Below, one piece after another: positions 53,957 to 62,314 of a stretch of DNA of 64,000 nt. Origin of the DNA: Pradoshia sp. D12 (lineage in GTDB: Bacteria > Bacillota > Bacilli > Bacillales > Pradoshiaceae). A model generated the notes under the pieces. That model ran no database searches. It was given only the letters and a program-made list of their open reading frames with translations, and was not told the origin of the DNA. Where the stretch lies: assembly GCF_008935075.1 (NCBI RefSeq), contig NZ_CP044545.1, positions 1,949,501 to 2,013,500 of the forward strand, in the 5' to 3' direction. Made by a program: the position numbers and the translations under genes. Positions within the stretch are counted from its first letter, which is position 1, and every line of letters begins with the position of its first letter.

Positions 53957-54385
53957 CTACCGATTAATCAGAAATAGAAAAGCTAGTACTACAATTAATA
54001 ATGCAATAAAAACTGACATCCACCCGATCTTCACCCTTATTAATAAACGGTCAACAATAAAGAATGAGATGGCAGAAATAAGACCAAAAACTTGTAACAT
54101 TGATCCGAAAACAACATGAAATAAAAAGGAAGCAATTTCACGAATTACCCCTTTTTTTGAAAGCTTCCTGCTAAACCAGTCACTAAATATGGATGTCATA
54201 ACCCCGTAGGTAATAACAATCATAAAATTCATATAATATAAATTATAAAATAAATCCCCTTCAAAACCCGCTGGTATTGAAAAGATAAGGGAAAATATTA
54301 AACTACTAACAACGGCCGTTACTATTTTCCTCTTTAAAATAATCGATATTTCCCCTATTTTATCTTGTTTGCTCAAACATAGCAC
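53957..54385 (-). CDS. Small polytopic membrane protein, UPF0715-like
   Basis: 142 residues with four predicted helices (VTAVVSSLIFSLIFSIPAGF, YYMNFMIVITYGVMTSIFS, FLFHVVFGSMLQVFGLISAISFFIVDRLL, MSVFIALLIVVLAFLFLI). The motif YGVMTSIFSDWFSRKLSK and RVKIGWMSVFIALL recall the UPF0715 membrane proteins of Bacillus; this is from memory and unsure. Start is ambiguous: GTG 54385 overlaps AGGGG, while TTG 54376 lies 8 bases after it. Function unknown. Confidence 0.6.
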   Translation of the reverse strand: MLCLSKQDKIGEISIILKRKIVTAVVSSLIFSLIFSIPAGFEGDLFYNLYYMNFMIVITYGVMTSIFSDWFSRKLSKKGVIREIASFLFHVVFGSMLQVFGLISAISFFIVDRLLIRVKIGWMSVFIALLIVVLAFLFLINR

Positions 54386-54540
54386 CCCTAAGAAAGATTA
54401 GTATTTAATATAAATATTCGATAATCCATCATCTATACCCTTTTTCATTAACGTGCCCCTTTATCTCCATAAGAGGTTTAACAAAAAAACATAAATCCTT
54501 CCTGGATTAACGGACTGATAGTAGTACAATAAAAAACTGG

Positions 54541-54563
54541 CTACAGGATTTTAAATCCTGTAG
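54541..54563 (-). terminator. Terminator of the DUF6376 lipoprotein gene
   Basis: CTACAGGATTT/AAATCCTGTAG perfect palindrome; on the minus strand it is followed after four bases by TTTTTT. Confidence 0.8.
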
Positions 54564-54583
54564 CGCCTCAGTAGAATATTATT

Positions 54584-55030
54584 TTATTCGCTTAATTTCT
54601 TAATTTGGCTTAACAGATCATTATAAACAGCGATTTCCTCCAATAAACCAATTTCCGAAAGTAATTCTGAACTTAATGTGCCTGCCTCTATATTTTCTAA
54701 ATACAACTCAATACCACTTGCTAGTTCCATATTATGCTCTACCACTTGATTATGGATATCCTCTAACATAGCCGGTGCTTCAAGTATATTGAATTCTTCT
54801 AATTCATTTTGCATTTCTGTTAATAACTCTTCTAATTGAATTTTTGAATTTAAATCGTTTATTGCTGCTTCTGCTACAGTTGGTAATTCATTTGCAAATT
54901 GATTTACTTCATCGATGTAATCCGTAGCCTCCGTAACATAATTTAAAGAATTTGACACTTCCTCTATTGTCGAACAACTCGTCAGAAAAATAGTCATTGG
55001 TAAAATAAGCATTGATAATAATTTTTTCAT
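54584..55030 (-). CDS. DUF6376 family lipoprotein
   Basis: 148 residues from the ATG at 55030 (MKKLLSMLILPMTIFLTSC), which has GGATGGAGGAAAAAG upstream. The lipobox LTSC places the mature acidic, helical protein on the outer face of the membrane. SLNYVTEATDYIDEVNQFANELPTVAEAA and EEFNILEAPAMLEDIHNQVVEHN match the DUF6376 family of Bacilli, which has no known function. Monocistronic. Confidence 0.8.
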   Translation of the reverse strand: MKKLLSMLILPMTIFLTSCSTIEEVSNSLNYVTEATDYIDEVNQFANELPTVAEAAINDLNSKIQLEELLTEMQNELEEFNILEAPAMLEDIHNQVVEHNMELASGIELYLENIEAGTLSSELLSEIGLLEEIAVYNDLLSQIKKLSE

Positions 55031-55048
55031 TCTTTTTCCTCCATCCAT

Positions 55049-55414
55049 TCCTCAGTATAAACAAAATATATTTCCTAATCGACTCATACTGGCCAAGTAT
55101 ATTTCATACCATTATCAGTCATCCAATTTATTAATTTATGGAAGAATCACTCTACTCAATGTAAAAACAACATTTATCTTTAACAAAAGCTCTTTTAAGA
55201 ATAATAACAAACCTACTGATATCTTCTAGTTTAACACACTAACCGATTACTCCATTTATTCTCGATCCAATCAAAAGCAAACATTCAACTATAACAAAAC
55301 AATCTATTCCATGATTGTATATTTAATGTTAAAGAATTATTGCCCACACCCTTAATCAAACCAAATAATATACTGTCGTTAGCCTATAAAAAATTGAATT
55401 AGGAGTGTATATTA
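55049..55414. other. Intergenic region, nothing recognised
   Basis: 366 bp, very AT-rich, between two diverging genes. It should contain both promoters; I see no repeat, RNA or ORF worth naming. Confidence 0.4.
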
Positions 55415-55837
55415 ATGGAATATTATGATCGACAAATCCCCGGGCTTCCCAATCTTCCGTTTCCTATTCCAGGATGGCCTGGAACATCAACAGGATGGCC
55501 GAATACCAATACTGGAATGCCCGGCACAGGTGGTTCACCAACTGGGGGCACACCCCCACCTTCACAGAATACGATTAATATGTATCAATATCTTCTACAA
55601 AACCCGTCAAAAGGCCAAGAGGTTCTAACATCAGGTACATGGGTTGGTTCAGGAACTGGAACAACTTTTGGGGTGGGCTGTGATAGACGCTGGACAATTA
55701 TGCTTTTAAATAATGGACGTTATGTATTAATGTGGGTCCTATCAGCAAGTCCGTTTGGTAATACTACAGGAATCATTTTTCCTACTTTTACTTTTGCCTC
55801 TTTCCCTACATCTAGTATATTAGCTTATAGTTGCTAA
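55415..55837 (+). CDS. Pro/Gly-rich protein of unknown function (possible spore-surface protein)
   Basis: 140 residues. The first 50 are low-complexity (GLPNLPFPIPGWPGTSTGWP, then TGMPGTGGSPTGGTPPP). The remainder is a compact hydrophobic domain (YQYLLQNPSKGQEVLTSGTWVG, CDRRWTIMLLNNGRYVLMWV, PTFTFASFPTSSILAYSC) with no charged clusters and two Cys. No signal peptide. The ATG has AGGAGTG upstream, so it is a real gene. Pro/Gly-rich N-termini are common in spore coat and exosporium proteins of Bacilli, but I do not recognise the family. Hairpin at 55901-55947 may terminate it. Confidence 0.6.
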   Translation: MEYYDRQIPGLPNLPFPIPGWPGTSTGWPNTNTGMPGTGGSPTGGTPPPSQNTINMYQYLLQNPSKGQEVLTSGTWVGSGTGTTFGVGCDRRWTIMLLNNGRYVLMWVLSASPFGNTTGIIFPTFTFASFPTSSILAYSC

Positions 55838-55900
55838 TTATTAATTATCTAGACATATGTAAATACCACGAATCTCTTAATATGACCGTAAAAAGTCAAC

Positions 55901-55947
55901 TATCTGTCCACCGATACTATAAGTAAATCACTTGCGGTGGATGGATA
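55901..55947 (+). terminator. Candidate terminator after the Pro/Gly-rich gene
   Basis: TATCTGTCCACCG (55901-55913) and CGGTGGATGGATA (55935-55947) pair over 11 of 13 positions, followed by TTTTCTC. The rest of the 555-bp gap up to 56393 shows no gene. Confidence 0.45.
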
Positions 55948-56393
55948 TTTTCTCTCGAAGTATACATACCATCGCAATATAAGATTATCCAAACAACGAA
56001 TGAACCCTAGAATCGCTTATTATCAAACTACTTAATCAAACCTAAAAACTTTCAGGTACAGAATTCTATTTATCGGACTAGTATTTGTAACGTAATGCAT
56101 TTTATATGTATTTCTTTAATGATACTTTTACGAAAGATAAATGAAGGAAAGACTCCCTGTTTGACAGCTTATGAGACAATCTCCCGTTGAGATAAGTATG
56201 TTACGTATCAATGTTTTAGAAAGGCATCAAATATCAATTTTTCATAAACAGTGTCAAATAATTATAGACTTTCCTGATAGTTATTGGGATCTAAATTAAA
56301 TTGTCACTGATGTTAGATAAAAAGCTAATTCATAGTATTTACATAGAAATTATTATATATTTAACAGAATAACTTATATAGGAGGAAATATAC

Positions 56394-57299
56394 ATGCAAA
56401 CAATTCCTATTATTGTTTCTACAGAATGGTTATCAAGCCGACTTGATGACCCTAAATTAAGATTAATAGACGTAACTACTCTTATGAAACCCTTAGAAAA
56501 TGGCAGTATCACACTCTCATCAGGTAAGGAATCATATGAACATGAACATATACCTGGGGCGGTGTATGCAGATTTAATAAATGAACTATCTGATTCCGCT
56601 TCTGATTTACCATTCACTGTTCCTGATAGAGATTATTTCATAGAAAAGGTTTCAGAATTAGGAATCGGCGATCAGGATACTTACACTGTAATCTATGACC
56701 GAGGAGCGGTTGTTGGGGCTCCATTTTTTGCTCCATATTGGGCATCTCGTTTAAGATGGCAGCTTAAATATGAGGGCTTAGACAATATTGCTATTTTGGA
56801 TGGAGGTTTGCCAAAATGGATTGAAGAAGGTCGTCCTGTTACTACTGATCAGACATCCTATCCAAAAGCTTCGTTTACAAGCTATAGAAGAGATCATTTA
56901 TTAGTTACAATGGATGAGGTTTTAAAATCTATAGATGATGATTCGGTTATTCTAATCAACAGTCTCTCTCCAGAGGATTTTCGCGGTGAAACTAACAGTT
57001 ATCTAAGAAAAGGCCATATACCCGGCAGCGCCAATGTATTCTTCGGATGCCATACTGATTCAACAACAAAAAATGTTCTTTCTGATGAAGAATTGAAGGA
57101 TAACTTTGCGGATATCGGTGTATTTGATTCCAATAAAAAAGTAATCACCTATTGCGGTGGCGGAATCGCTGCTACCTGGAATGCTTTAATACTAGAAAAA
57201 TTAGGTGTGCAAAATGTCGCGGTGTATGATGGCTCCATGAATGAATGGGCCTCCAAGCCTGACCTACCATTAGTCACTGGAAGTAAAATGATAGATTAA
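56394..57299 (+). CDS. Sulfurtransferase, tandem rhodanese (thiosulfate/3-mercaptopyruvate type)
   Basis: 301 residues, two rhodanese domains. The inactive N-terminal domain (about 1-145) has LRLIDV and HIPGAVYADLINELSD. The C-terminal domain (about 160-300) has VILINSLSPEDFRGE, KGHIPGSANVFFGC and the active-site loop TYCGGGIAATWNAL, whose Cys carries the persulfide. Transfers sulfane sulfur to cyanide or thiols in the cytoplasm. ATG with AGGAGGAAA upstream. Single gene with its own terminator. Confidence 0.93.
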   Translation: MQTIPIIVSTEWLSSRLDDPKLRLIDVTTLMKPLENGSITLSSGKESYEHEHIPGAVYADLINELSDSASDLPFTVPDRDYFIEKVSELGIGDQDTYTVIYDRGAVVGAPFFAPYWASRLRWQLKYEGLDNIAILDGGLPKWIEEGRPVTTDQTSYPKASFTSYRRDHLLVTMDEVLKSIDDDSVILINSLSPEDFRGETNSYLRKGHIPGSANVFFGCHTDSTTKNVLSDEELKDNFADIGVFDSNKKVITYCGGGIAATWNALILEKLGVQNVAVYDGSMNEWASKPDLPLVTGSKMID

Positions 57300-57310
57300 T
57301 TGATAATTAG

Positions 57311-57346
57311 AGAAGATCCTCAAATCATTCGGTTTGGGGGTCTTCT
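57311..57346 (+). terminator. Terminator of the rhodanese gene
   Basis: AGAAGATCCTCAAA (57311-57324) pairs with TTTGGGGGTCTTCT (57333-57346) with wobble pairs, then a T-containing tail. Confidence 0.75.
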
Positions 57347-57369
57347 ATTATTTATTACAAGGTTGGGGA

Positions 57370-57438
57370 GTATCGGTGAATTATTGAGTGAATCGGCTGA
57401 ATTATATAAGAATTCAGCTGGATTATCGGTTAAATTGA
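57370..57438. repeat. Short degenerate tandem repeat of about 16-22 bp units
   Basis: Imperfect units around a core TCGGyTGAATTAT occur in succession (TATCGGTGAATTATTGAG, TGAATCGGCTGAATTATATA, AATTCAGCTGGATTAT, CGGTTAAATTG). No ORF. Function unknown. Confidence 0.5.
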
Positions 57439-57514
57439 AATGTTAGGAATGATTCTTACTCAAAGATAAAGAAATAAGTACGCAGAAAGATATTCTGAGG
57501 ATGGGGTTGGGAAG

Positions 57515-58553
57515 TTGAATAAAGATGAGATTCTAATGAATAATGGTTCTGCAACTTCAAAAGCTACTTCTGCATATTTAGATAGGCATGGAGTTATAAA
57601 AAGAGAACTTTCTTGTTTTTCAGTCTCTCCAATCGCCATTGGCACACATTTAGGCAGTATGGATGAAACAGACTCTAGACTTTATCGAACTTCGATTGAA
57701 TATGGATTGAAAAATGGTATCAATTTTGTAGATACAGCAATTAACTATCGAGGAATGAGATCAGAGCTTAGTTTTATCTCGTTTAATTGATAATGGAACA
57801 ATAAATCGCGAGGAAATAGTGATTTCTACAAAAGCCGGAATTATCCCAGGAGATATTGATATAGGGCTTGTACCTAAAAAGTATTTACAAAAAATACTCC
57901 TAGATACAGCAATAGTTGAAGAAGCCGATTTACATATTGTAGGAAATCAGCGACACGTTTTGGCTCCTTCCTATTACCAGTTCGCAATCGAACAAAGTAG
58001 GAAGCATCTCGGGATAAATACCATTGACATCCATTATATACATAATCCCGAACTCTCAATGAGGGTACTAAGTGAGGAAGCTTTTTATAAACAACTCGAA
58101 GTACTATTTTTATTTTATGAGGAACAAGTATCCAAGGGGAATATTCGTTATTACGGGTTTGCTACTTGGAATGGATTATTATGTGATCCTGAAGAGCAAG
58201 GTTATATTTCATTGGAGAAAGTCATGAAAACTCTACTAAAAGTTGTTGGCGTAAATCATCATTTCAAGTTTCTACAATTCCCCTATAACAAAATCATTCA
58301 CTATGCGAAAACAAGACGAAATCAACAAGTAAATCAACAATTTCATACTGTTTTAGATGCCGCGAAGGAATTTGGGTTAATAACAGTGACTAGCGCTCCA
58401 TTTAACTTGGGTAAATTAATAGATAGAGATTGTACTCCAAACGATCATTTACTATCAATTTTGGGAGAGCAAAACATTAGCTCAGTAATGGTGGGGATGA
58501 AACATCTCAACCATGTGATTAACAATCTCAGGTTAATACAGATAAAACATTAA
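57515..58553 (+). pseudogene. Aldo/keto reductase interrupted by a frameshift
   Basis: The first frame (TTG 57515 or ATG 57536) reads KRELSCFSVSPIAIGTHLGS ... GINFVDTAINYRGMRSE, the N-terminal part of an aldo/keto reductase barrel including the cofactor/active-site Asp-Tyr region, then a stop at 57788. The next frame continues it (LVLSRLIDNGTINREEIVIS, then TKAGIIPGD ... TIDIHYIHNPE ... IRYYGFATWNG ... ITVTSAPFNLGKL ... SSVMVGMKHLNHV) to 58553. A single base change near 57765-57772 would restore one reading frame of about 345 codons. Either a recent pseudogene or a sequencing error. NADPH-dependent carbonyl reduction is the family role; substrate unknown. Confidence 0.85.
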
Positions 58554-58573
58554 AAATTGAAAATGATTAAGTG

Positions 58574-58940
58574 AAAGATGATGGGACATAAGTATTTCAG
58601 TCAATGATAAATACGACCTATTAGGTGATATTTTAATAAATATTTCGCCTAATAGGTCGTATTTTTTTATTTATTTTCAATAGATTGGTTATTTCTGTAT
58701 ACCATTATTAAACTTAGTGGAATGGAGTGGAAGCCACCGACTCCTGCGGGAAATAGAGGAAAGGCTGAGACCCCACAGGCGCAGCCGAGGAGGCTCAGCT
58801 TCCTCCCCGCGGAAAGCGAGTGGCTGCAGCGTAATGGAACGGATTTTTCCTCCACCTTAATAAGCAACAAAGTCTAGTTGGATTAATTTAGATAGCGTTA
58901 GTCTTTCAGCATTGTTTATAAGTTATGTCCCGGCTTCTAT
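58574..58940 (-). repeat. MITE-like structured repeat, copy 2 (367 bp, inverted relative to copy 1)
   Basis: Same element as 25769-26123 in the opposite orientation. Terminal inverted repeats are at 58574-58591 (ending GATGGGACATAA) and 58923-58940 (TTATGTCCCGGCTTC...). Inside are the CGACCTATTAGG/CCTAATAGGTCG hairpin and the GC-rich fold-back core (CCACCGACTCCTGCGGG ... GAGGAGGCTCAGC ... CCCCGCGGAAAGCGAGTGG). Its core has about 14 bases missing in copy 1. No coding sequence; small open frames here are shadows. Confidence 0.87.
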
Positions 58941-58962
58941 TACTCTTCTTATTTAAAATAGT

Positions 58963-60117
58963 TCACTCTACAATTCTTTCAATAATAGTAGCATTCGCCA
59001 TTCCTGCTCCCTCACAAATGGCCTGTAATCCATATCTACCCTCTATCCGTTCTAATTCATGCATTAATGTGATCATGACGCGAGCGCCACTCGCTCCTAA
59101 CGGATGACCAAGAGCAATAGCTCCTCCATTAACATTTAATTTTTCTGGGTCAGCTCCAAGCTCCTCCATCCAGCATAAAGGAACAGGCGCGAATGCTTCA
59201 TTTACCTCGTATAAATCCATATCATTAATGGTCAAACCGCCCTTTTTTAATACCATTTTAGTAGCCTCAATTGGACCTGTAAGCATTAAGGTTGGGTCAG
59301 AGCCTATTACTGTTCTGGAGATAATTTTAAAGCGTGGTTTTAATCCCAATTGGATCGCTTTCTCTTTTGACATAATAAGAAGTGCTGCAGCACCATCACT
59401 CATTTGACTCGCGTTACCCGCATGAATGACTCCGTTTTCTTTAAAGACGGTGGGCAAAGTGGCCAGTTTCTCCATTGAAGATTCACGACGCGGTCCTTCA
59501 TCATGAGTAACTATAGTTTTAGACCTATCATCATTAACTACTTCTACTGGTATGATTTCTCGTTCAAAACGTCCTTCGTCCTGAGCTCGGATAGCCTTTT
59601 GATGACTTTTAATTGAAAATTCATCTAGTTGATTTCGGCTAAACCCCCATTTTTCTGCTATTCTCTCTGCAGACAATCCCTGGTTAATTAATTCATAACG
59701 CGAAGATAGTTCATCACTCGGTTTTGCATGTAATCTATTTGAACCCATTGGTACGCGCGTCATACTTTCAACTCCACCTGCAATTACAATATCCATATCA
59801 CCGCTTAAAATAGCCTGTGCAGCAAAATGAACTGCCTGTTGACTCGAGCCGCATTGACGATCAATCGTTGTGGCAGGTACATGGATTGGGAAATCGGCCA
59901 TCAGTACAGCTGATCTTGCAATGTTTATGGCTTGTTCTTCAACCTGAGAAACACAGCCAATAATAACATCTTCAACCAAACCACTTGAAATACCAGCTTT
60001 CTCGGTAAGTTTACGTAAAACTCCTGCAAGTAAATCATCAGGGCGAACTGAACTGAATACCCCCTTTCTTTTCCCGACTGGAGTCCTGACTGCTTCCACA
60101 ATAACCGCTTCTCTCAT
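58963..60117 (-). CDS. Acetyl-CoA C-acyltransferase (thiolase)
   Basis: 384 residues. Condenses or cleaves acyl-CoA/acetyl-CoA units. The acyl-accepting Cys89 is in IDRQCGSSQQAVHFAAQ, catalytic His338 in ALGHPLGASGARVM and the second Cys368 in AICEGAGMANATI. Length and motifs fit degradative thiolase II/beta-ketothiolases. Start ATG at 60117 with AAAGGAGGAACTT upstream. It follows a nitronate monooxygenase-like gene by 53 bp in the same direction, so both may be one operon. No other beta-oxidation genes are in the window. Confidence 0.93.
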   Translation of the reverse strand: MREAVIVEAVRTPVGKRKGVFSSVRPDDLLAGVLRKLTEKAGISSGLVEDVIIGCVSQVEEQAINIARSAVLMADFPIHVPATTIDRQCGSSQQAVHFAAQAILSGDMDIVIAGGVESMTRVPMGSNRLHAKPSDELSSRYELINQGLSAERIAEKWGFSRNQLDEFSIKSHQKAIRAQDEGRFEREIIPVEVVNDDRSKTIVTHDEGPRRESSMEKLATLPTVFKENGVIHAGNASQMSDGAAALLIMSKEKAIQLGLKPRFKIISRTVIGSDPTLMLTGPIEATKMVLKKGGLTINDMDLYEVNEAFAPVPLCWMEELGADPEKLNVNGGAIALGHPLGASGARVMITLMHELERIEGRYGLQAICEGAGMANATIIERIVE

Positions 60118-60170
60118 TAGAAGTTCCTCCTTTAAAATTCACCGTGAAAATCAAATAACTGTGTTTAGAT

Positions 60171-61148
60171 TTATATCTTAGTAGCTGTTGTTGAAGGTAA
60201 TGTGTCTAATGCTTTCTCATATTCCTGTTGCAATGTTTTAATAATAGACTCTATTGGTTGAATATCTTTAATCGACCCCACTCCTTGGCCTGCAGACCAA
60301 ATATCCTTCCAGGCTTTTGCTTCATTTTGTTTACGAACTACATTCATTTCGCTTTTCCCCGGTAGGTTAGCTGGATCCAAGCCAGCTTTTTTGATACTTG
60401 GTGTGAGGTAATTTGCATTCACTCCACTAAAGGTATCCGTATAAATAATATCGCTGGCATTCGATTCAATTAACATTTCTTTATACCCTTCTTTAGTAAC
60501 CGCTTCCAAAGAAGCGATAAACCGAGTTCCCATATAAACAAAATCAGCACCAAGCACTTTTGCCGCAAGAATTTCTTGTCCGTTTGATATACAACCTGCT
60601 AAAATAATGATTCCATCCCAAAATTGTTTAACTTCAGCTATAAAGGCAAACGGATTTAATGTACCTCCATGACCACCCGCGCCATTGCAAACGAGAATTA
60701 ACCCATCTACTCCGGCCTCAGCTGCTTTTTTTGCATGCTTAATGCTTATAACATCAGAAAATACCAGCCCGCCATATTCATGGACGATCTCAACTTCATT
60801 AACCGGTTTTCCAAGCGACGTAATGACGATAGGTGGTTGGTATTTCTTTATTAACGCTAAATCACTTTCATAACGATGATTAGTCGAATGAACAATTAAG
60901 TTTACTCCCCAGGGTGCTACTTTTTTGTTTGTATTTTCATTTTGTAACTTTACATGTCCATCCTTTATTTCTTGAAACCATTCCTCCAATTGCTCCTCAG
61001 TTCGTGCATTTAATGTTGGAAAAGTACCAATAACTCCAGCCCTACAACTTGCCAGTACCATTTCAGGAGTAGATATAATAAACATTGGTGAAACAATAAT
61101 CGGTAAAGCTGTTTGCTCCACTAATTCTTTGACACTTTCTTTTTTCAT
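60171..61148 (-). CDS. Nitronate monooxygenase / 2-nitropropane dioxygenase-like flavoprotein
   Basis: 325 residues, FMN-binding TIM barrel. The N-terminus LPIIVSPMFIISTPEMVLASCRAGVIGTFP gives the flavin-site Pro/Met. GLILVCNGAGGHGGTLNPFAFI is the glycine-rich phosphate loop with the catalytic-type His, followed by IILAGCISNGQEILAAKVLGADFVYMGTRF. Family members oxidise alkyl nitronates; many in Bacilli lie next to fatty-acid genes, and the FabK enoyl reductases are close relatives. ATG with TTGGAGGTGG upstream. Next gene is a thiolase. Confidence 0.88.
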   Translation of the reverse strand: MKKESVKELVEQTALPIIVSPMFIISTPEMVLASCRAGVIGTFPTLNARTEEQLEEWFQEIKDGHVKLQNENTNKKVAPWGVNLIVHSTNHRYESDLALIKKYQPPIVITSLGKPVNEVEIVHEYGGLVFSDVISIKHAKKAAEAGVDGLILVCNGAGGHGGTLNPFAFIAEVKQFWDGIIILAGCISNGQEILAAKVLGADFVYMGTRFIASLEAVTKEGYKEMLIESNASDIIYTDTFSGVNANYLTPSIKKAGLDPANLPGKSEMNVVRKQNEAKAWKDIWSAGQGVGSIKDIQPIESIIKTLQQEYEKALDTLPSTTATKI

Positions 61149-61409
61149 TTGTTCTCCACCTCCAAGTTTTTATCATTTTTTGATTTTACAAATACAAAGT
61201 TCGGTTTTGGAATAAATAGAATTCTGTTGTCAATTTGATATTTTGAGAAAAGATTATGTAGAGTTTTAATAAAAATCACTGCATATAATACTTTTTCAAC
61301 AACAGTTAGATATTTCCTTTAAATTGACCATAAAATGATTGTGCTTTCTGTTTAACTATCTATATACATGGTCCTGCCTTGATATTTATCGACATGCAAT
61401 TCATAAAGA
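61149..61409. other. Intergenic region, nothing recognised
   Basis: About 260 bp of AT-rich sequence before the hutP terminator. It should hold the promoter of the nitronate monooxygenase-thiolase pair; no clear boxes seen. Confidence 0.35.
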
Positions 61410-61419
61410 ATATAAAAAT

Positions 61420-61458
61420 AGGACTTCACTTGGAAAGAAATATTCCTGGTGAAGTCCT
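61420..61458 (-). terminator. Terminator of the hutP-like gene
   Basis: AGGACTTCAC (61420-61429) and GTGAAGTCCT (61449-61458), perfect 10-bp stem. On the minus strand ATTTTTAT follows. Confidence 0.8.
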
Positions 61459-61483
61459 CTGAAAGGGTTATAGATAGCACTGT

Positions 61484-61939
61484 CTATAAATGATTAAAAC
61501 CAAGTCCTAATGTTTCCTGTTCAATCCCTTTTTCCTCTGAATCAGACCGTCCATAAATGCAAACACCAATCCATTCATTGCCCGTGCTTATTTTTTTATT
61601 TTTACCTCTTACTATGCCATAGGTTAAATCAACTTTTTTAAGTAAGTCACCTACTTGAATGGTCCCTCTGCCGACTCCTTGTACTGCCTCTAAAATGGTA
61701 TGATATAACGTATTTCGTTCATTGTATGAATCCGAATTAATAATTCCCTTTGTTTCTGCACTTGCTTCAATGACAGAAATGACTTTATTTAAGTCGATAG
61801 ATCCTATACTTCCTACGGTATACCGGCAATTCTCCATATTTAACTGCTTCTTTATCAATTCTCCCGCTTCATTGTTATGTAAGAGTACCAATAAAGAAGT
61901 TAACTTGCCCATCGTAAAATCGTGATCCTGAATGATCAT
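61484..61939 (-). CDS. hutP: HutP family histidine-responsive RNA-binding antiterminator (orphan)
   Basis: 151 residues, the usual HutP length. HutP binds L-His and a divalent metal, then a UAG-repeat RNA, to permit hut operon transcription. Recognisable blocks are GKLTSLLVLLHNNEAGELI, VGSIGSIDLNKVISVIEASAETKGII, TLYHTILEAVQGVGRG, GNEWIGVCIYG and EQETLGLGFNHL. Two metal-ligand His equivalents (in LYH and FNH) are kept, but the position matching B. subtilis His73 is Asn (ERNTLYH). The ATG at 61939 has GAGGGGGTG upstream; the frame extends 12 codons more. No hutHUIGM genes are adjacent and a terminator follows at once, so its target is elsewhere. Confidence 0.9.
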   Translation of the reverse strand: MIIQDHDFTMGKLTSLLVLLHNNEAGELIKKQLNMENCRYTVGSIGSIDLNKVISVIEASAETKGIINSDSYNERNTLYHTILEAVQGVGRGTIQVGDLLKKVDLTYGIVRGKNKKISTGNEWIGVCIYGRSDSEEKGIEQETLGLGFNHL

Positions 61940-61975
61940 CTTTAGCACCCCCTCAGTAAATAAAGCAATTGCCAA

Positions 61976-62231
61976 GTGAGAATAAATTGTCTTTAAACCA
62001 TTTTAATAATCACAACTTAATATTTCGTTTATTAGTGCTTTTTATACTTATAAACAAACGAATTCTTGGGAGCTAACTAAATTGAACATCTTTATCCCAT
62101 TACTATATATGTATTTTAATTCGAATCGATTTATTTATGTTTTTTAATAGGAGGGATCTTTTTTCAAATTTTCATTTGCATCCCTTTAAATCATAAATAC
62201 GTAAACTTAAGGTGTAATTCAATCTATACAT
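61976..62231. other. Intergenic region, nothing recognised
   Basis: AT-rich, no ORF or structured element apart from the hairpin that follows at 62232. Confidence 0.35.
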
Positions 62232-62273
62232 GCAAAACAGACCGACTTGCTATGCAAATCAGTCTGCCTGTTG
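62232..62273 (-). terminator. Candidate terminator of the RTP-like gene
   Basis: AACAGACCGACTTGC and GCAAATCAGTCTGCCTGTT fold into a bulged stem just downstream of the gene on the minus strand. No long T-run, so moderate confidence. Confidence 0.5.
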
Positions 62274-62314
62274 AAACCTAATTTTATTTTGCTATTTATT
62301 TAGAATCCTGACCC

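Noticed and set aside
58667-58870. 67-codon open frame inside repeat copy 2
   Set aside because: Lies wholly in the non-coding structured repeat; such frames recur wherever the GC-rich core occurs.
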